The notes under the pieces were generated by a model. That model searched no databases, had not been told where the DNA came from, and saw only the letters and a program-made list of their open reading frames with translations. Shown in pieces: positions 29,233 through 38,917 of a stretch of DNA of 64,000 nucleotides; position 1 is the first letter of the stretch, and each line of letters opens with the position of its first letter. The stretch is from Capnocytophaga periodontitidis. GTDB lineage: Bacteria; Bacteroidota; Bacteroidia; Flavobacteriales; Flavobacteriaceae. Both the position numbers and the translations under genes were made by a program. Where the stretch lies: the NCBI RefSeq assembly GCF_016126015.1, contig NZ_JAEFDB010000001.1, positions 620,001 through 684,000 on the forward strand, given 5' to 3'.

Positions 29233-29829
29233 ATGAAATTAAAACACGCATTCCTTATTATTCTGTTGGTACTTATCATCGACCAATGGAGCAAAATATA
29301 CATTAAAACACACTTTATCCTCAACGAAGCCGTAACCGTTTTCAGTTGGTTTCAAATCTACTTTGTAGAAAACGAAGGTGCAGCTTGGGGTACTAAAATC
29401 CCCGGCGAATACGGCAAACTCATTCTTACCCTCTTCCGCATTGTAGCGGTAATAGGTATCGGCTATTGGCTGGTATCGGCAGTGAGAAAGCAACAACCTA
29501 AGATACTTATCATTTGCATTTCTTTAATATTGGCAGGAGCTCTGGGCAATATCATCGATTCGGTGTTTTACGGCATAATTTTCGACCATAGTTATGGTAA
29601 CATTGCTACCCTATTTGCCGAAAATCCTTACGGAACCCTCTTGCACGGCAAAGTGGTGGATATGTTCTACTTCCCTATTATCGATACTACACTTCCCAGC
29701 TGGGTACCCTTTTGGGGAGGCGAACGCTTTCGTTTCTTCGAGCCCGTGTTCAATGTGGCTGACTCTGCAATATGTATAGCAGTGGGGCTGATGATTTTAT
29801 ATCACAAAAAGATATTTCCTAAAAACTAA
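29233..29829 (+). CDS. lspA: Lipoprotein signal peptidase LspA
   Basis: This inner-membrane aspartyl peptidase cleaves prolipoprotein signal peptides before the lipid-modified cysteine. The 198-aa protein has four membrane segments, an N-terminal LIIDQWSKIYIKTHF, the FVENEGAAWG segment, and catalytic aspartates in GNIIDSVFYG (about residue 100) and FNVADSAICIAVG (about 175). It is longer than the enterobacterial enzyme because of a periplasmic loop insertion, common in Bacteroidota. mutS2 starts on the base after its stop. Confidence 0.95.
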   Translation: MKLKHAFLIILLVLIIDQWSKIYIKTHFILNEAVTVFSWFQIYFVENEGAAWGTKIPGEYGKLILTLFRIVAVIGIGYWLVSAVRKQQPKILIICISLILAGALGNIIDSVFYGIIFDHSYGNIATLFAENPYGTLLHGKVVDMFYFPIIDTTLPSWVPFWGGERFRFFEPVFNVADSAICIAVGLMILYHKKIFPKN

Positions 29830-32001
29830 ATGAATACAAAAACACTTGAAGACTTAGAGTTCCCCATTGTACTCTCTCATTTGTCTGACCTTTGCCTTAC
29901 TGAACTCGGCAAGAAATACGCCTTACGTATCAAACCTTTCGACAATCAGGAGACGCTGTTATTGGCACTGAATCAAACCAATGAATACCTATCGTCTTTT
30001 GATAATAACAACACAATCCCTTCACACTATTGCGAATCTATCACTTCCGAAATTAAACTTCTATCTATTGAAAACGCCTTGTTAGAAGTGTCGAGCATTA
30101 GGAAGATTCATCGTATCAGCGAGGTTGTAAACACCCAAATTCTCTTCTTTAAGAAGTTCAAAACGCTATACCCTACCCTTTTCGAAACCGCTGATAGTAT
30201 TGAGTATACTACCGAACTGCTGAACGCTATCGATAAAGTGTTGGACAAGTACGGCGAGATAAAAAACGAAGCCTCTCCTACGCTTGGCAATATACGTCGC
30301 GAGCTGAGTGCCTTGAAAGGAAAACTAAACGAAAGTTTCAACCGTGCTCTCGCCGAGTATAACACTGCCGACTATCTGGATGATATCCGCGAGACCGTAG
30401 TAGAAAACCGTCGCGTGCTGGCAGTGAAAGCGATGTACCGTCGAAAAGTACAGGGTACCGTATGGGGGAGCTCAAAAACGGGTAGCATAGTGTATATAGA
30501 ACCGCGACAAACCGAAATCTACTCTCGAGAACTCTCCAATCTGCTTTATGACGAAAAAGAGGAAATCCAGCGTATATTAAGAGAACTTACCGCCTTCATC
30601 AGTCAGTTTGCCGACCTGCTGAAAGACTATCAGCGATACATCACAGCCGTTGATATTATTTGTGCCAAAGCTAAGTACGCTCACCAAATGAACGCACTTT
30701 TGCCAGAAATCACTCAGGAGCGCGAACTATTCCTCCGTGAAGCATATCACCCTTTGCTGTACCTGAGCAATGCCAAAAAAGGTGTTACTACCTTCCCTCA
30801 AACCATAGAACTGAATGATGAAAATCGTATTATCGTCATCTCGGGACCTAATGCGGGCGGAAAGAGTATTACGCTTAAAACCATTGGCTTATTGCAATTA
30901 ATGTTACAAAGTGGAATGCTCGTTCCGGTGCATCATCGTTCTAAAATGTGTTTGTTTGAACGCATTCTTACCGATATCGGCGATAACCAATCTATTGAAA
31001 ACCACCTTAGCACATACAGCTACCGACTCAAAAATATGAATTACTTCCTCAAGAAGTGCAATCACTGCACCTTGTTTTTGATAGATGAGTTCGGGACAGG
31101 TAGCGACCCTGAATTAGGAGGTGCTTTGGCTGAAATATTCTTAGAAGAGTTCTACCACCGAAAGGCTTTTGGGGTGATTACCACCCATTACACCAATTTA
31201 AAAATGCTGGCAGATGAATTGCCTCACGCCAGCAATGCCAATATGCTTTTCAACGATAAAACCTTAGAGCCCATCTATAAGCTAATAATAGGCGAAGCGG
31301 GAAGTTCTTTCACTTTTGAAGTGGCGCAGAAAAACGGCATTCCGTTTAGCCTCATCAATCGGGCTAAGAAAAAAATAGAGAAAGGAAAAGTGCGTTTTGA
31401 TGCCACTATCGCCAAATTGCAGAAAGAACGCTCCAAAATGGAAAAAACTGCCGAAACCCTGAAAGATGAGGAAACCAAAGCCCGCGAAGAAGCCAAACGT
31501 TTGGAAGAACTCAATGATAAAATAAAAAGCAAACTCGTAAATTATCAAGAGCTCTATGACCAAAACCAACGTATGATTACCTTAGGTAGTAAGGTAGACC
31601 AGATAGCCGAACGTTATTTCTACGATGGTAAGCGTCGCCCTTTGGTATCCGAATTTCTCAAACTCATTGAAATGGAAAACGCCAAGCGTAAACAAATGAG
31701 CAAAGAGGAACGTACCAAGCAAAAAGAGGAGAAAAAAACTACTACCGAAGAAGTTCATAAACAAATGGAGGCTATCCGCCAGCAACGCAAAGAAGAAAAG
31801 AAAGAGCGTATTGCCCAAGAACGCGCCGAAAAGGAAAAGCTACAACGCGCCCTTTCAGTAGGCGACCGTGTGCGCATTAAAGACAGCCGGAGCGTGGGAA
31901 GTATCGATAAGATTGAAAAAGGCAAAGCCATAGTAAATTACGGGGCGTTTACTACCTCTGTTTCTTTGGACGAATTGGAACTCGTACAGAAAATAAGATA
32001 A
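29830..32001 (+). CDS. MutS2-family ATPase lacking the Smr domain
   Basis: A MutS-superfamily protein implicated in suppressing recombination or resolving stalled ribosomes. The 723-aa protein has the MutS core and clamp (residues 1-320), Walker A ISGPNAGGKSITLKTIGLL (about residue 337), Walker B LFLIDEFGTGSDPELGG and the ITTHYTNLK switch. A long charged coiled coil covers about residues 515-675, followed by a KOW-like end (VGDRVRIKDSRSVGSIDKI). The usual C-terminal Smr nuclease with its HGxG motif is absent, as in many Bacteroidota. It directly abuts lspA. Confidence 0.9.
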   Translation: MNTKTLEDLEFPIVLSHLSDLCLTELGKKYALRIKPFDNQETLLLALNQTNEYLSSFDNNNTIPSHYCESITSEIKLLSIENALLEVSSIRKIHRISEVVNTQILFFKKFKTLYPTLFETADSIEYTTELLNAIDKVLDKYGEIKNEASPTLGNIRRELSALKGKLNESFNRALAEYNTADYLDDIRETVVENRRVLAVKAMYRRKVQGTVWGSSKTGSIVYIEPRQTEIYSRELSNLLYDEKEEIQRILRELTAFISQFADLLKDYQRYITAVDIICAKAKYAHQMNALLPEITQERELFLREAYHPLLYLSNAKKGVTTFPQTIELNDENRIIVISGPNAGGKSITLKTIGLLQLMLQSGMLVPVHHRSKMCLFERILTDIGDNQSIENHLSTYSYRLKNMNYFLKKCNHCTLFLIDEFGTGSDPELGGALAEIFLEEFYHRKAFGVITTHYTNLKMLADELPHASNANMLFNDKTLEPIYKLIIGEAGSSFTFEVAQKNGIPFSLINRAKKKIEKGKVRFDATIAKLQKERSKMEKTAETLKDEETKAREEAKRLEELNDKIKSKLVNYQELYDQNQRMITLGSKVDQIAERYFYDGKRRPLVSEFLKLIEMENAKRKQMSKEERTKQKEEKKTTTEEVHKQMEAIRQQRKEEKKERIAQERAEKEKLQRALSVGDRVRIKDSRSVGSIDKIEKGKAIVNYGAFTTSVSLDELELVQKIR

Positions 32002-32040
32002 TTTTATCGAAATTTTATTTGCTACATAAAATATAATTGC

Positions 32041-32048
32041 TAATTTTG
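32041..32048 (+). promoter_or_regulatory. Bacteroidota -7 box (TAATTTTG) for the TonB receptor
   Basis: TAATTTTG lies 29 bp before the receptor ATG. Confidence 0.6.
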
Positions 32049-32076
32049 CATCATTCTAAATTAATAACTATATTTT

Positions 32077-34593
32077 ATGTTCAAACACATCATATTATTT
32101 GTAATGCTCGTGATGAGCCCACTGCTTTTTGGGCAACATCACAAAATCAAAGGAACTATTTTAGATGAAAACAAGTTTCCTGTAGCTGGGGTGTCTATCC
32201 AATTGCAGACGAACCCTAACATTGCCACTCAAACCGATGCTAATGGACTGTATACACTCAGCTTTACACCTAATGGCAAAGAGGTAACCTTAGAAATTAT
32301 CAAAGAAGGGTTTGAAAAACAAACGATCGTTGTTACGCTTCAAAACAACGAAAACCGCGTCACTTACGTAGATTTTACACTCCCAAAGGAGGCTATTGCT
32401 TTGGAAGAAGTAGTAGTGAGTGATAACCCTAGCTTGATTGCTAACTCCGAGAGTTTATCGCGAAAAAAATTAGATAAAGTTCCTGGGGGTACCAATATAG
32501 CCAACTTAAAGGATTTGTCCGAAAAGCGTTCTCAAACCCTCAAAGATGCTCTTGTGCGTCAACCAGGGGTAGTTATTCAAGAGTTTTTCGGTGGTAACGA
32601 CCAGCCTCGCCTCAATATCAGAGGTTCAGGAATACAAAGCAATCCACAATCGCGTGGGGTTGCCCTATATCAAGATGGTATTCCTATTAATTTCGCTGAT
32701 GGATCGTACATTATAGGTGTTTTAGAACCTCAAGCTTCTAATTTAGTAGAAGTATACCGCGGAGCTAATGCTATGGAATATGGCGGAGCTACCTTAGGAG
32801 GTGCTATGAACTTCGTGACCAAAAATGGCTATAACGCCTCTCCTCTTAGTGTAAAAATGGAAGCAGGTAGTTTCAATTACTTCAACAGTAGTCTTTCTTC
32901 AGGATTTTCTTCTGGCAAAAACGATGGCTTTATTTCTACCTCGTATAGCAAAAGCGATGGATACCGCACCTACAACTCTTCCAAACGCTTCAACGCTTTG
33001 CTGAATATTGGCAGACAGTTTACCAATAAGTTTGAAACTCGCCTATATGCCTCATTTACCGATTTGTATTTCGATATTCCAGGTCCTCTTACCAAACAAC
33101 AATACGAAAGTGATAGCAAACAAATAAATGGAGCTCCTAAACTCACCGTTCCCTATGCTTTCGGACCTAATGTACAACGCGATAAACCTAATAGATCAAG
33201 CAAAATTGCACGTTTTGGTAGTAAGTCGGCTTATAAATTTAACAACCATAGTTTGCTCACTGCTACTTTGTATTACCAATATGCTGATGATGCCTTTGTA
33301 TATCCCATAGCTACCAATATACGTCACGATTACAACAACGATTATGGTTTGCGCCTTACTTATGATTATAATACTCGTAAAAACGATTTGTCAATAGGAG
33401 TACAACTCAGCCAAGGCAAAATGCATCAATTGCGAAACATCAACGAAAAAGGAAGTTTTGGCACATTATTTGCTAAACAAGACCTCTTATCAAACCACGC
33501 TGTAGCCTACATTTCCGATGTATACAAAATCACCGATAAATTCCTTGTGAATGTAGCCGTACAAGGTAGTTATGACACCCGAAAGGTAGAAGATAAATTT
33601 GAGGGTAGCAGCCGACCTATATCCTTCTTTGCTGGTCAAAATTTGCGCCGTGTCCAAAGCCCTTCTCCTATAAAAAAACTTGATAGTGAGTATACGTACA
33701 ACGCTGTCAATCCCAAAGCAGGTGTGATTTATAAGTTTAGCGATAATGCCCAAGTATATGGTAATTATAGCTTTAGCTATGAACCCCCTACCTTCCTTGA
33801 AATCATTCGCTTAACAGGAGGTGCTGCAATGAGTGGTACACAAGTAATTTTCCCTAATAGTAGCAATGCCAATTCCAGTGCTAAAAATATTGCAGCCTTT
33901 GAATTGAAAGCTCAAAAAGCACAGACTGCCGAAATTGGAACTAAAGGAAATATTGATGATGCCTTAGTGTGGAATGTAAGTGCCTATCACTCTTGGGTAA
34001 AAGATGAGATTTTTACCCTCACCGATGGCGAAATTGGCATCAATGGTATTACTGTAAACGCTCCTTATACCACTGTCCACCGAGGAGTTGAGGTAGCATT
34101 GCAATCTACCTTTGCCAAACGTATATTTTCAAGCAAAGGTGATGCCTTTACCCTTTTTGTAAACTACAATTATAGCGATTTCTTCTTTGATGGAGGCGCT
34201 CTAAAAGGCAACCAAATAGCAGGTATCCCTAAACATTACATCTATGGCGCTTTAGACTACAAACACCCTTCTGGATTCTTTGCCGAGTTCAATATTGAAG
34301 CACTCCCTGAAGATACCCCTACCGACCATAAAAATACTTATTACCAAGATGCCTATCAACTGTTAGGGGCTAAAATAGGATTTAAAAAAGGAAACTGGAC
34401 GTTCTTCTTCCAAGGTAATAATTTAGCCGATACAGTTTATGCATCCAGCTATTTAATTCAAGACCAAGTAACTCCTCCTCCTGCAAAAGTAGGCAACAGA
34501 GTCTTGCAACCTACCCCCTCCATTGTCGATAAAACAAACTTTATTCCTGGTGTCGGACGTAACTTTGTAGGTGGTATAACTTACACTTGGTAA
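32077..34593 (+). CDS. TonB-dependent outer-membrane receptor
   Basis: An 838-aa outer-membrane importer. The signal peptide MFKHIILFVMLVMSPLLFG is followed by a carboxypeptidase-regulatory-like domain (HKIKGTILDENKFPVAGVSI, about residues 22-105) and a plug domain with LNIRGSGIQSNPQSRGVALY and VEVYRGANAMEYGGATLGGA. Barrel strands run to the terminal FVGGITYTW. The substrate is unknown: no SusD partner, siderophore gene or regulator lies beside it. The plug resembles receptors for iron chelates, but that is weak evidence. It is monocistronic with its own promoter. Confidence 0.9.
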   Translation: MFKHIILFVMLVMSPLLFGQHHKIKGTILDENKFPVAGVSIQLQTNPNIATQTDANGLYTLSFTPNGKEVTLEIIKEGFEKQTIVVTLQNNENRVTYVDFTLPKEAIALEEVVVSDNPSLIANSESLSRKKLDKVPGGTNIANLKDLSEKRSQTLKDALVRQPGVVIQEFFGGNDQPRLNIRGSGIQSNPQSRGVALYQDGIPINFADGSYIIGVLEPQASNLVEVYRGANAMEYGGATLGGAMNFVTKNGYNASPLSVKMEAGSFNYFNSSLSSGFSSGKNDGFISTSYSKSDGYRTYNSSKRFNALLNIGRQFTNKFETRLYASFTDLYFDIPGPLTKQQYESDSKQINGAPKLTVPYAFGPNVQRDKPNRSSKIARFGSKSAYKFNNHSLLTATLYYQYADDAFVYPIATNIRHDYNNDYGLRLTYDYNTRKNDLSIGVQLSQGKMHQLRNINEKGSFGTLFAKQDLLSNHAVAYISDVYKITDKFLVNVAVQGSYDTRKVEDKFEGSSRPISFFAGQNLRRVQSPSPIKKLDSEYTYNAVNPKAGVIYKFSDNAQVYGNYSFSYEPPTFLEIIRLTGGAAMSGTQVIFPNSSNANSSAKNIAAFELKAQKAQTAEIGTKGNIDDALVWNVSAYHSWVKDEIFTLTDGEIGINGITVNAPYTTVHRGVEVALQSTFAKRIFSSKGDAFTLFVNYNYSDFFFDGGALKGNQIAGIPKHYIYGALDYKHPSGFFAEFNIEALPEDTPTDHKNTYYQDAYQLLGAKIGFKKGNWTFFFQGNNLADTVYASSYLIQDQVTPPPAKVGNRVLQPTPSIVDKTNFIPGVGRNFVGGITYTW

Positions 34594-34633
34594 AAATCTT
34601 ACAATTTAGTTTTGCACATATCAAAAAAGATTG

Positions 34634-34641
34634 TATCTTTG
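34634..34641 (+). promoter_or_regulatory. Bacteroidota -7 box (TATCTTTG) for rpsP-rimM
   Basis: TATCTTTG lies 50 bp before the rpsP ATG. The intervening leader contains the small hairpin GAGGTCGTGAACCTC. Confidence 0.65.
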
Positions 34642-34690
34642 CGCCCGAATTAATAACCGAGGTCGTGAACCTCACTAATTAAATTTTTTT

Positions 34691-35224
34691 ATGCCAGTAA
34701 AAATCAGATTACAACGTCACGGTAAAAAAGGCAAACCTTTCTATTGGATTGTAGCCGCCAACTCACGTGCAAAAAGAGATGGTAAATTCCTTGAAAAATT
34801 AGGAACTTACAACCCAGTTTCTAACCCTGCTCAAATCGAAATTGATGTAGATGCAGCAGTAAAATGGTTGAAAAACGGTGCTCAACCAAGTGATACAGCT
34901 CGTCGTATCCTTTCTTACAAAGGTGTATTGCTTAAATATCACTTGTTAGGCGGTGTTGCCAAAGGTGCCCTTACCGAAGAACAAGCTGAAGCTAAATTCA
35001 AAGCTTGGTTAGACGAAAAAGCTAACAAAGTATCTTCTAAAGAACAAAAATTAGCTAAAGAAAAAGCAGATGCTAAAGCTAAAGCGTTAAGTGCTGAAAA
35101 AGAAGCTAACGAAAAACGTAAAAACGACGCTGCTGCTAAAGCTGCTGAGGCTGCTGCCGAAGCTACCGCTGAACAAGCTGAAGCTGAAGCTCCTGCCGAA
35201 GAAAACAACGAAACTGAAGCATAG
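34691..35224 (+). CDS. rpsP: 30S ribosomal protein S16 with C-terminal extension
   Basis: S16 binds 16S rRNA during 30S assembly. The first 80 or so residues are canonical (MPVKIRLQRHGKKGKPFYWI, KFLEKLGTYNPVSNPAQI). The remaining 95 or so residues form a lysine/alanine/glutamate-rich helical tail ending in an acidic AEAPAEENNETEA, making 177 aa against the usual 80-90. Such tails are common in Bacteroidota S16. rimM follows 9 bp downstream, the conserved ribosome-assembly pairing. Confidence 0.96.
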   Translation: MPVKIRLQRHGKKGKPFYWIVAANSRAKRDGKFLEKLGTYNPVSNPAQIEIDVDAAVKWLKNGAQPSDTARRILSYKGVLLKYHLLGGVAKGALTEEQAEAKFKAWLDEKANKVSSKEQKLAKEKADAKAKALSAEKEANEKRKNDAAAKAAEAAAEATAEQAEAEAPAEENNETEA

Positions 35225-35233
35225 ACTCATAAT

Positions 35234-35764
35234 ATGACCATTAAAGATTGTTTTTATGTAGGAACAATTGTGTCAAAGTTTAGCTTTAAAGGGGAAGTGC
35301 TCATCAAATTAGATTCTGACGACCCCGAAATGTACGAAGAATTGGAATCAGTTTTTATTGCTTTAGGCAATAATCTGGTTCCTTTTTTTGTTGAAAAAAG
35401 CTCTTTGCACAAATCCGATTTACTTCGTGTAAAATTTGAAGAAGTTAATAGCGAAGCCGATGCCGATGCTTTGCTAAAACACAAAATCTACTTGCCCTTA
35501 GCAGCTCTTCCTAAACTTTCGGGTAATAAGTTCTATTACCACGAAGTAATAGGATTTGAGGTTGAAGATGTAAAATATGGGAAAGTAGGTAAAATTGTGA
35601 GTATCAACGATACTACTTTTCAACCGTTATTCGAAATAGAAAATGAAAACGGTAAAGAAATTCTCATCCCTATGAACGATGAGTTTATTGAAAAAGTAGA
35701 TCGCCCTAACCAAAAAATCATCGTAAAAACCCCCGACGGTCTTATCGATTTATATGTAAATTAA
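35234..35764 (+). CDS. rimM: Ribosome maturation factor RimM
   Basis: RimM helps mature the 30S head and binds S19. The 176-aa protein has the N-terminal RimM barrel (CFYVGTIVSKFSFKGEVLIK) and a PRC-barrel C-terminal half (YYHEVIGFEVEDVKYGKVGK, EILIPMNDEFIEKVD). It follows rpsP at 9 bp and is presumably co-transcribed with it. trmD, often third in this operon, is not here; a transketolase subunit gene with its own promoter follows. Confidence 0.94.
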   Translation: MTIKDCFYVGTIVSKFSFKGEVLIKLDSDDPEMYEELESVFIALGNNLVPFFVEKSSLHKSDLLRVKFEEVNSEADADALLKHKIYLPLAALPKLSGNKFYYHEVIGFEVEDVKYGKVGKIVSINDTTFQPLFEIENENGKEILIPMNDEFIEKVDRPNQKIIVKTPDGLIDLYVN

Positions 35765-35796
35765 ACTTTTTATTAGGAGAAATTAATAAAAAGCAT

Positions 35797-35804
35797 TACC
35801 TTTG
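35797..35804 (+). promoter_or_regulatory. Bacteroidota -7 box (TACCTTTG) for the transketolase gene
   Basis: TACCTTTG lies 32 bp before the ATG and separates this gene from rpsP-rimM. Confidence 0.65.
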
Positions 35805-35835
35805 TCGCTCAATAACATTAACACTCATTTTTCCA

Positions 35836-36789
35836 ATGAAAAAATATATCGATACAGGAAAAAAAGATACCCGAAGTGGCTTCGGCGCTGGGCTTGCCGA
35901 ATTAGGTCGCAAAAACCCTAACGTAGTAGCCCTTTGTGCCGACTTGATTGGCTCCCTAAAAATGGAAAAATTTATTGAAGAAAACCCTACCCGTTTCTTC
36001 CAAATAGGTATTGCTGAAGCTAATATGATGGGCATTGCTGCTGGTCTTACTATCGGTGGTAAAATCCCCTTTACAGGCACTTTCGCAGCTTTCTCTACAG
36101 GTCGTGTTTATGACCAAATACGTCAATCAATTGCCTATTCTAATAAAAATGTAAAAATATGCGCCTCTCACGCCGGACTTACCTTAGGCGAAGACGGGGC
36201 TACTCACCAAATATTGGAGGACATCGGACTGATGAAAATGTTGCCTAATATGGTGGTTATCAATCCTTGTGACTACAATCAAACTAAAGCAGCAACCCTT
36301 GCTATTGCCGATTATGTAGGTCCCGTATACCTCCGCTTCGGTCGTCCTACTGTGGCTAACTTCACTCCTGAAAACCAAACTTTTGAAATAGGCAAAGGAA
36401 TCTTGCTAAACGAAGGTTCTGATGTTACCATCGTTGCTACAGGTCATTTAGTTTGGGAAGCGCTTTTAGCTTGTGAAGCCTTAGAACAACAAGATATCTC
36501 TGTCGAAGTGATTAATATCCATACTATCAAACCTTTAGACGAAGAAATCATCCTCAATTCTGTAAAGAAAACCAAAGCAATCGTTACTTGTGAAGAACAT
36601 AATTACTACGGAGGTCTGGGTGAAAGTGTAGCTCGTGTACTTACACAACACTACCCTACTCCACAAGAGTTTGTTGCCGTAAACGACACCTTTGGTGAAA
36701 GCGGTACACCTACTCAACTTATGCAAAAATATGGGTTAGATAAAGAGGGTATTTTAAAAGCAGTTCAAAAAGTACTGAAAAGAAAATAA
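35836..36789 (+). CDS. Transketolase C-terminal subunit (split form)
   Basis: The 317-aa protein corresponds to the C-terminal half of transketolase. It has the pyrimidine-binding domain (IGIAEANMMGIAAGLTIGGK with the catalytic Glu, FAAFSTGRVYDQIRQSIAYS, SHAGLTLGEDGATHQILEDI) and the C-terminal transferase-like domain (VEVINIHTIKPLDEEII). The diphosphate-binding N-terminal half with the GDG motif is missing. In split systems it is a separate gene, normally directly upstream, but here the upstream gene is rimM. The partner must lie elsewhere for activity in the pentose phosphate pathway. Confidence 0.9.
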   Translation: MKKYIDTGKKDTRSGFGAGLAELGRKNPNVVALCADLIGSLKMEKFIEENPTRFFQIGIAEANMMGIAAGLTIGGKIPFTGTFAAFSTGRVYDQIRQSIAYSNKNVKICASHAGLTLGEDGATHQILEDIGLMKMLPNMVVINPCDYNQTKAATLAIADYVGPVYLRFGRPTVANFTPENQTFEIGKGILLNEGSDVTIVATGHLVWEALLACEALEQQDISVEVINIHTIKPLDEEIILNSVKKTKAIVTCEEHNYYGGLGESVARVLTQHYPTPQEFVAVNDTFGESGTPTQLMQKYGLDKEGILKAVQKVLKRK

Positions 36790-36794
36790 ATAGT

Positions 36795-37649
36795 ATGATA
36801 CAATCAATGACAGGATTCGGAAAGAGCGTGTTATCTCTTGCCGATAAACATATCAGTATAGAAATCAAATCTTTAAATAGCAAAAGTATTGATATCAACA
36901 CGCGTATTCCTCAGGTATATCGCGAAAAAGAACTCGACTTTCGCAAACTTATTGCTGAACAATTGCAACGCGGAAAAGTAGATTTTAGCATCTTCATAGA
37001 AAATACAGGTACTCAAACACCTTCTAAAATCAATCCTAACATCGTAAAATCGTACATAGAACAAATGCGTGCGATTGTGGATGGCGACCTTACCGAGTTG
37101 CTTAAAATGGCAGTGCGTATGCCTGATGCCTTGCAAACCACTTCCGAAAGTATTTCTGAAGAAGAACTTTCTGTTATTTTTCAACATATCAACCTTGCCA
37201 TTGCCGATTTGCAAAACTTTCGTACTCAGGAAGGTAAAGTGTTAGAGAAAGATTTTGTATTACGAATTAACAATATCAACCGCCTATTACAAGAAGTACA
37301 AGGTCTTGACGAAGAGCGCTTAGCTTTGATACGCGAACGCCTTGAAAAAGCAGTTGCCGATATCCAAAATGTAGATGCCAATCGCTTTGAACAAGAACTT
37401 ATTTTCTATTTAGAAAAATTGGATATTACCGAAGAAAAAATCCGACTCAAAAAGCACTTAGACTATTTTCTAGAAACCCTCCATAGCGAAGAATCTAACG
37501 GACGAAAACTGAGCTTTATTGCTCAAGAAATTGGACGAGAGGTAAATACCTTAGGATCTAAAGCTAACTTTGCCCCTATGCAACAGTTAGTTGTCCAAAT
37601 GAAAGACGAACTCGAAAAAATTAAAGAACAAGTATTAAACGTATTATAA
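36795..37649 (+). CDS. YicC family protein (endoribonuclease)
   Basis: A 284-aa member of the YicC/YloC family, reported as an endoribonuclease. Family sequence is visible at the N-terminus (MIQSMTGFGKSVLSLADKHI, IEIKSLNSKSIDINTRIPQV) and the C-terminal DUF1732 region (EEKIRLKKHLDYFLETLHSE, GRKLSFIAQEIGREVNTLGS KANFA split by convention). It starts 5 bp after the transketolase gene and is followed by gmk and nadD; the yicC-gmk neighbourhood is widely conserved. Confidence 0.92.
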   Translation: MIQSMTGFGKSVLSLADKHISIEIKSLNSKSIDINTRIPQVYREKELDFRKLIAEQLQRGKVDFSIFIENTGTQTPSKINPNIVKSYIEQMRAIVDGDLTELLKMAVRMPDALQTTSESISEEELSVIFQHINLAIADLQNFRTQEGKVLEKDFVLRINNINRLLQEVQGLDEERLALIRERLEKAVADIQNVDANRFEQELIFYLEKLDITEEKIRLKKHLDYFLETLHSEESNGRKLSFIAQEIGREVNTLGSKANFAPMQQLVVQMKDELEKIKEQVLNVL

Positions 37650-37680
37650 TTTGCTAATTTACCAATTTGCTAATTAAAAA

Positions 37681-38247
37681 ATGAACAAACTAATTATTTT
37701 CTCAGCTCCCTCAGGGAGTGGCAAAACTACCATAGTAAAACACTTGTTATCTCTTGAAAAACTTAACTTAGCCTTTTCTATTTCGGCTACCTCTCGCGCA
37801 CCTCGCGGTGTGGAACAACACGGCAAAGAATACTATTTCCTTTCAGCCGATGAGTTCAAAAATCGCATACAGCACGATGATTTTATGGAATGGGAAGAAG
37901 TATATGCTGGCTGTTACTATGGCACCCTAAAATCTGAAGTAGAACGTCTTTGGGCAAATGGTAAAAATGTAGTATTTGACCTTGATGTTGCTGGAGGTCT
38001 CCGCTTGAAAAAAAAATATCCTGACCAAACCTTGGCAATTTTTGTAGAACCACCAAGCCTCGTTGCCTTAGAAGAGCGTTTGCGCAATCGCAAAACCGAA
38101 ACAGAAGAAAAAATACAAATGCGCCTCAACAAAGCTGAACAAGAAATGGCAACTGCCCATCAATTTGATGTAATTATCAAAAACGACGATTTGCAACAAG
38201 CCCTACAAGAGGCTGAACGTATAGTAACCGAATTTATCAATCGATGA
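37681..38247 (+). CDS. gmk: Guanylate kinase
   Basis: It phosphorylates GMP to GDP using ATP. The 188-aa protein starts with the P-loop IIFSAPSGSGKTTIVKHLL and carries the GMP-binding segment SISATSRAPRGVEQHGKEYY and the FDLDVAGGLRLKKKYP motif. The length is normal. Its TGA overlaps the nadD ATG by four bases, indicating translational coupling. Confidence 0.96.
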   Translation: MNKLIIFSAPSGSGKTTIVKHLLSLEKLNLAFSISATSRAPRGVEQHGKEYYFLSADEFKNRIQHDDFMEWEEVYAGCYYGTLKSEVERLWANGKNVVFDLDVAGGLRLKKKYPDQTLAIFVEPPSLVALEERLRNRKTETEEKIQMRLNKAEQEMATAHQFDVIIKNDDLQQALQEAERIVTEFINR

Positions 38248-38828
38248 AAAAACAAATAGGCTTATTCTTTGGATCATTCAACCCTATCCATATTGGGCAT
38301 CTCATCATTGCTAATCATCTGGTAGAACACAGTGCAATGGACGAATTGTGGTTAGTCATAACTCCTCAAAACCCTTTTAAAGAAAAACAATCGCTGTTAG
38401 ACAACCACTTGAGGTTAGAAATGACAAATTTGGCAATAGAAGAATATCCCAAGTTAAGAGCTTCAAACATCGAATTTCAGTTGCCTCAACCCAATTATAC
38501 AGTAAACACTTTAGCCTATTTGGAAGAAAAACACCCTCAAGCTAACTTTGCCTTAATTATGGGTGAAGACAACCTAAAGAGCTTTCACAAATGGAAAAAC
38601 TACGAGTATATTTTAGCTAATTACCCTATTTATGTATATCCTCGTATTTCAGAGGGAGATATCCCCCAATCCTTAATCAATCACCCACAAATCACTCGTA
38701 TAAATGCCCCTATTATTGAACTCTCTGCTACTTTTATACGTGAAGAACTCAAAGTAGGGCGCAATATACGTCCATTACTCCCTGAAAAAGTATGGCAATA
38801 TATCGATAAACTGGGACTCTATAGATAA
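38244..38828 (+). CDS. nadD: Nicotinate-nucleotide adenylyltransferase
   Basis: It adenylates nicotinate mononucleotide in NAD synthesis. The 194-aa protein has the nucleotidyltransferase motif GLFFGSFNPIHIGHLIIAN (the HxGH signature at about residues 16-19), LIMGEDNLKSFHKWKNYEYI and the C-terminal SATFIREELKVGRNIRPLLP with the ISxTxxR-like element. The ATGA overlap with gmk is conserved coupling in Bacteroidota. Confidence 0.95.
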   Translation: MKKQIGLFFGSFNPIHIGHLIIANHLVEHSAMDELWLVITPQNPFKEKQSLLDNHLRLEMTNLAIEEYPKLRASNIEFQLPQPNYTVNTLAYLEEKHPQANFALIMGEDNLKSFHKWKNYEYILANYPIYVYPRISEGDIPQSLINHPQITRINAPIIELSATFIREELKVGRNIRPLLPEKVWQYIDKLGLYR

Positions 38829-38917
38829 AAAATTTATCAATTTCTCTCCAAGTCTCTCTGAGATACTCCCAAAACTTCATTTTTCAGTAATTTGATCATC
38901 AATAAAATTAAAACAAA

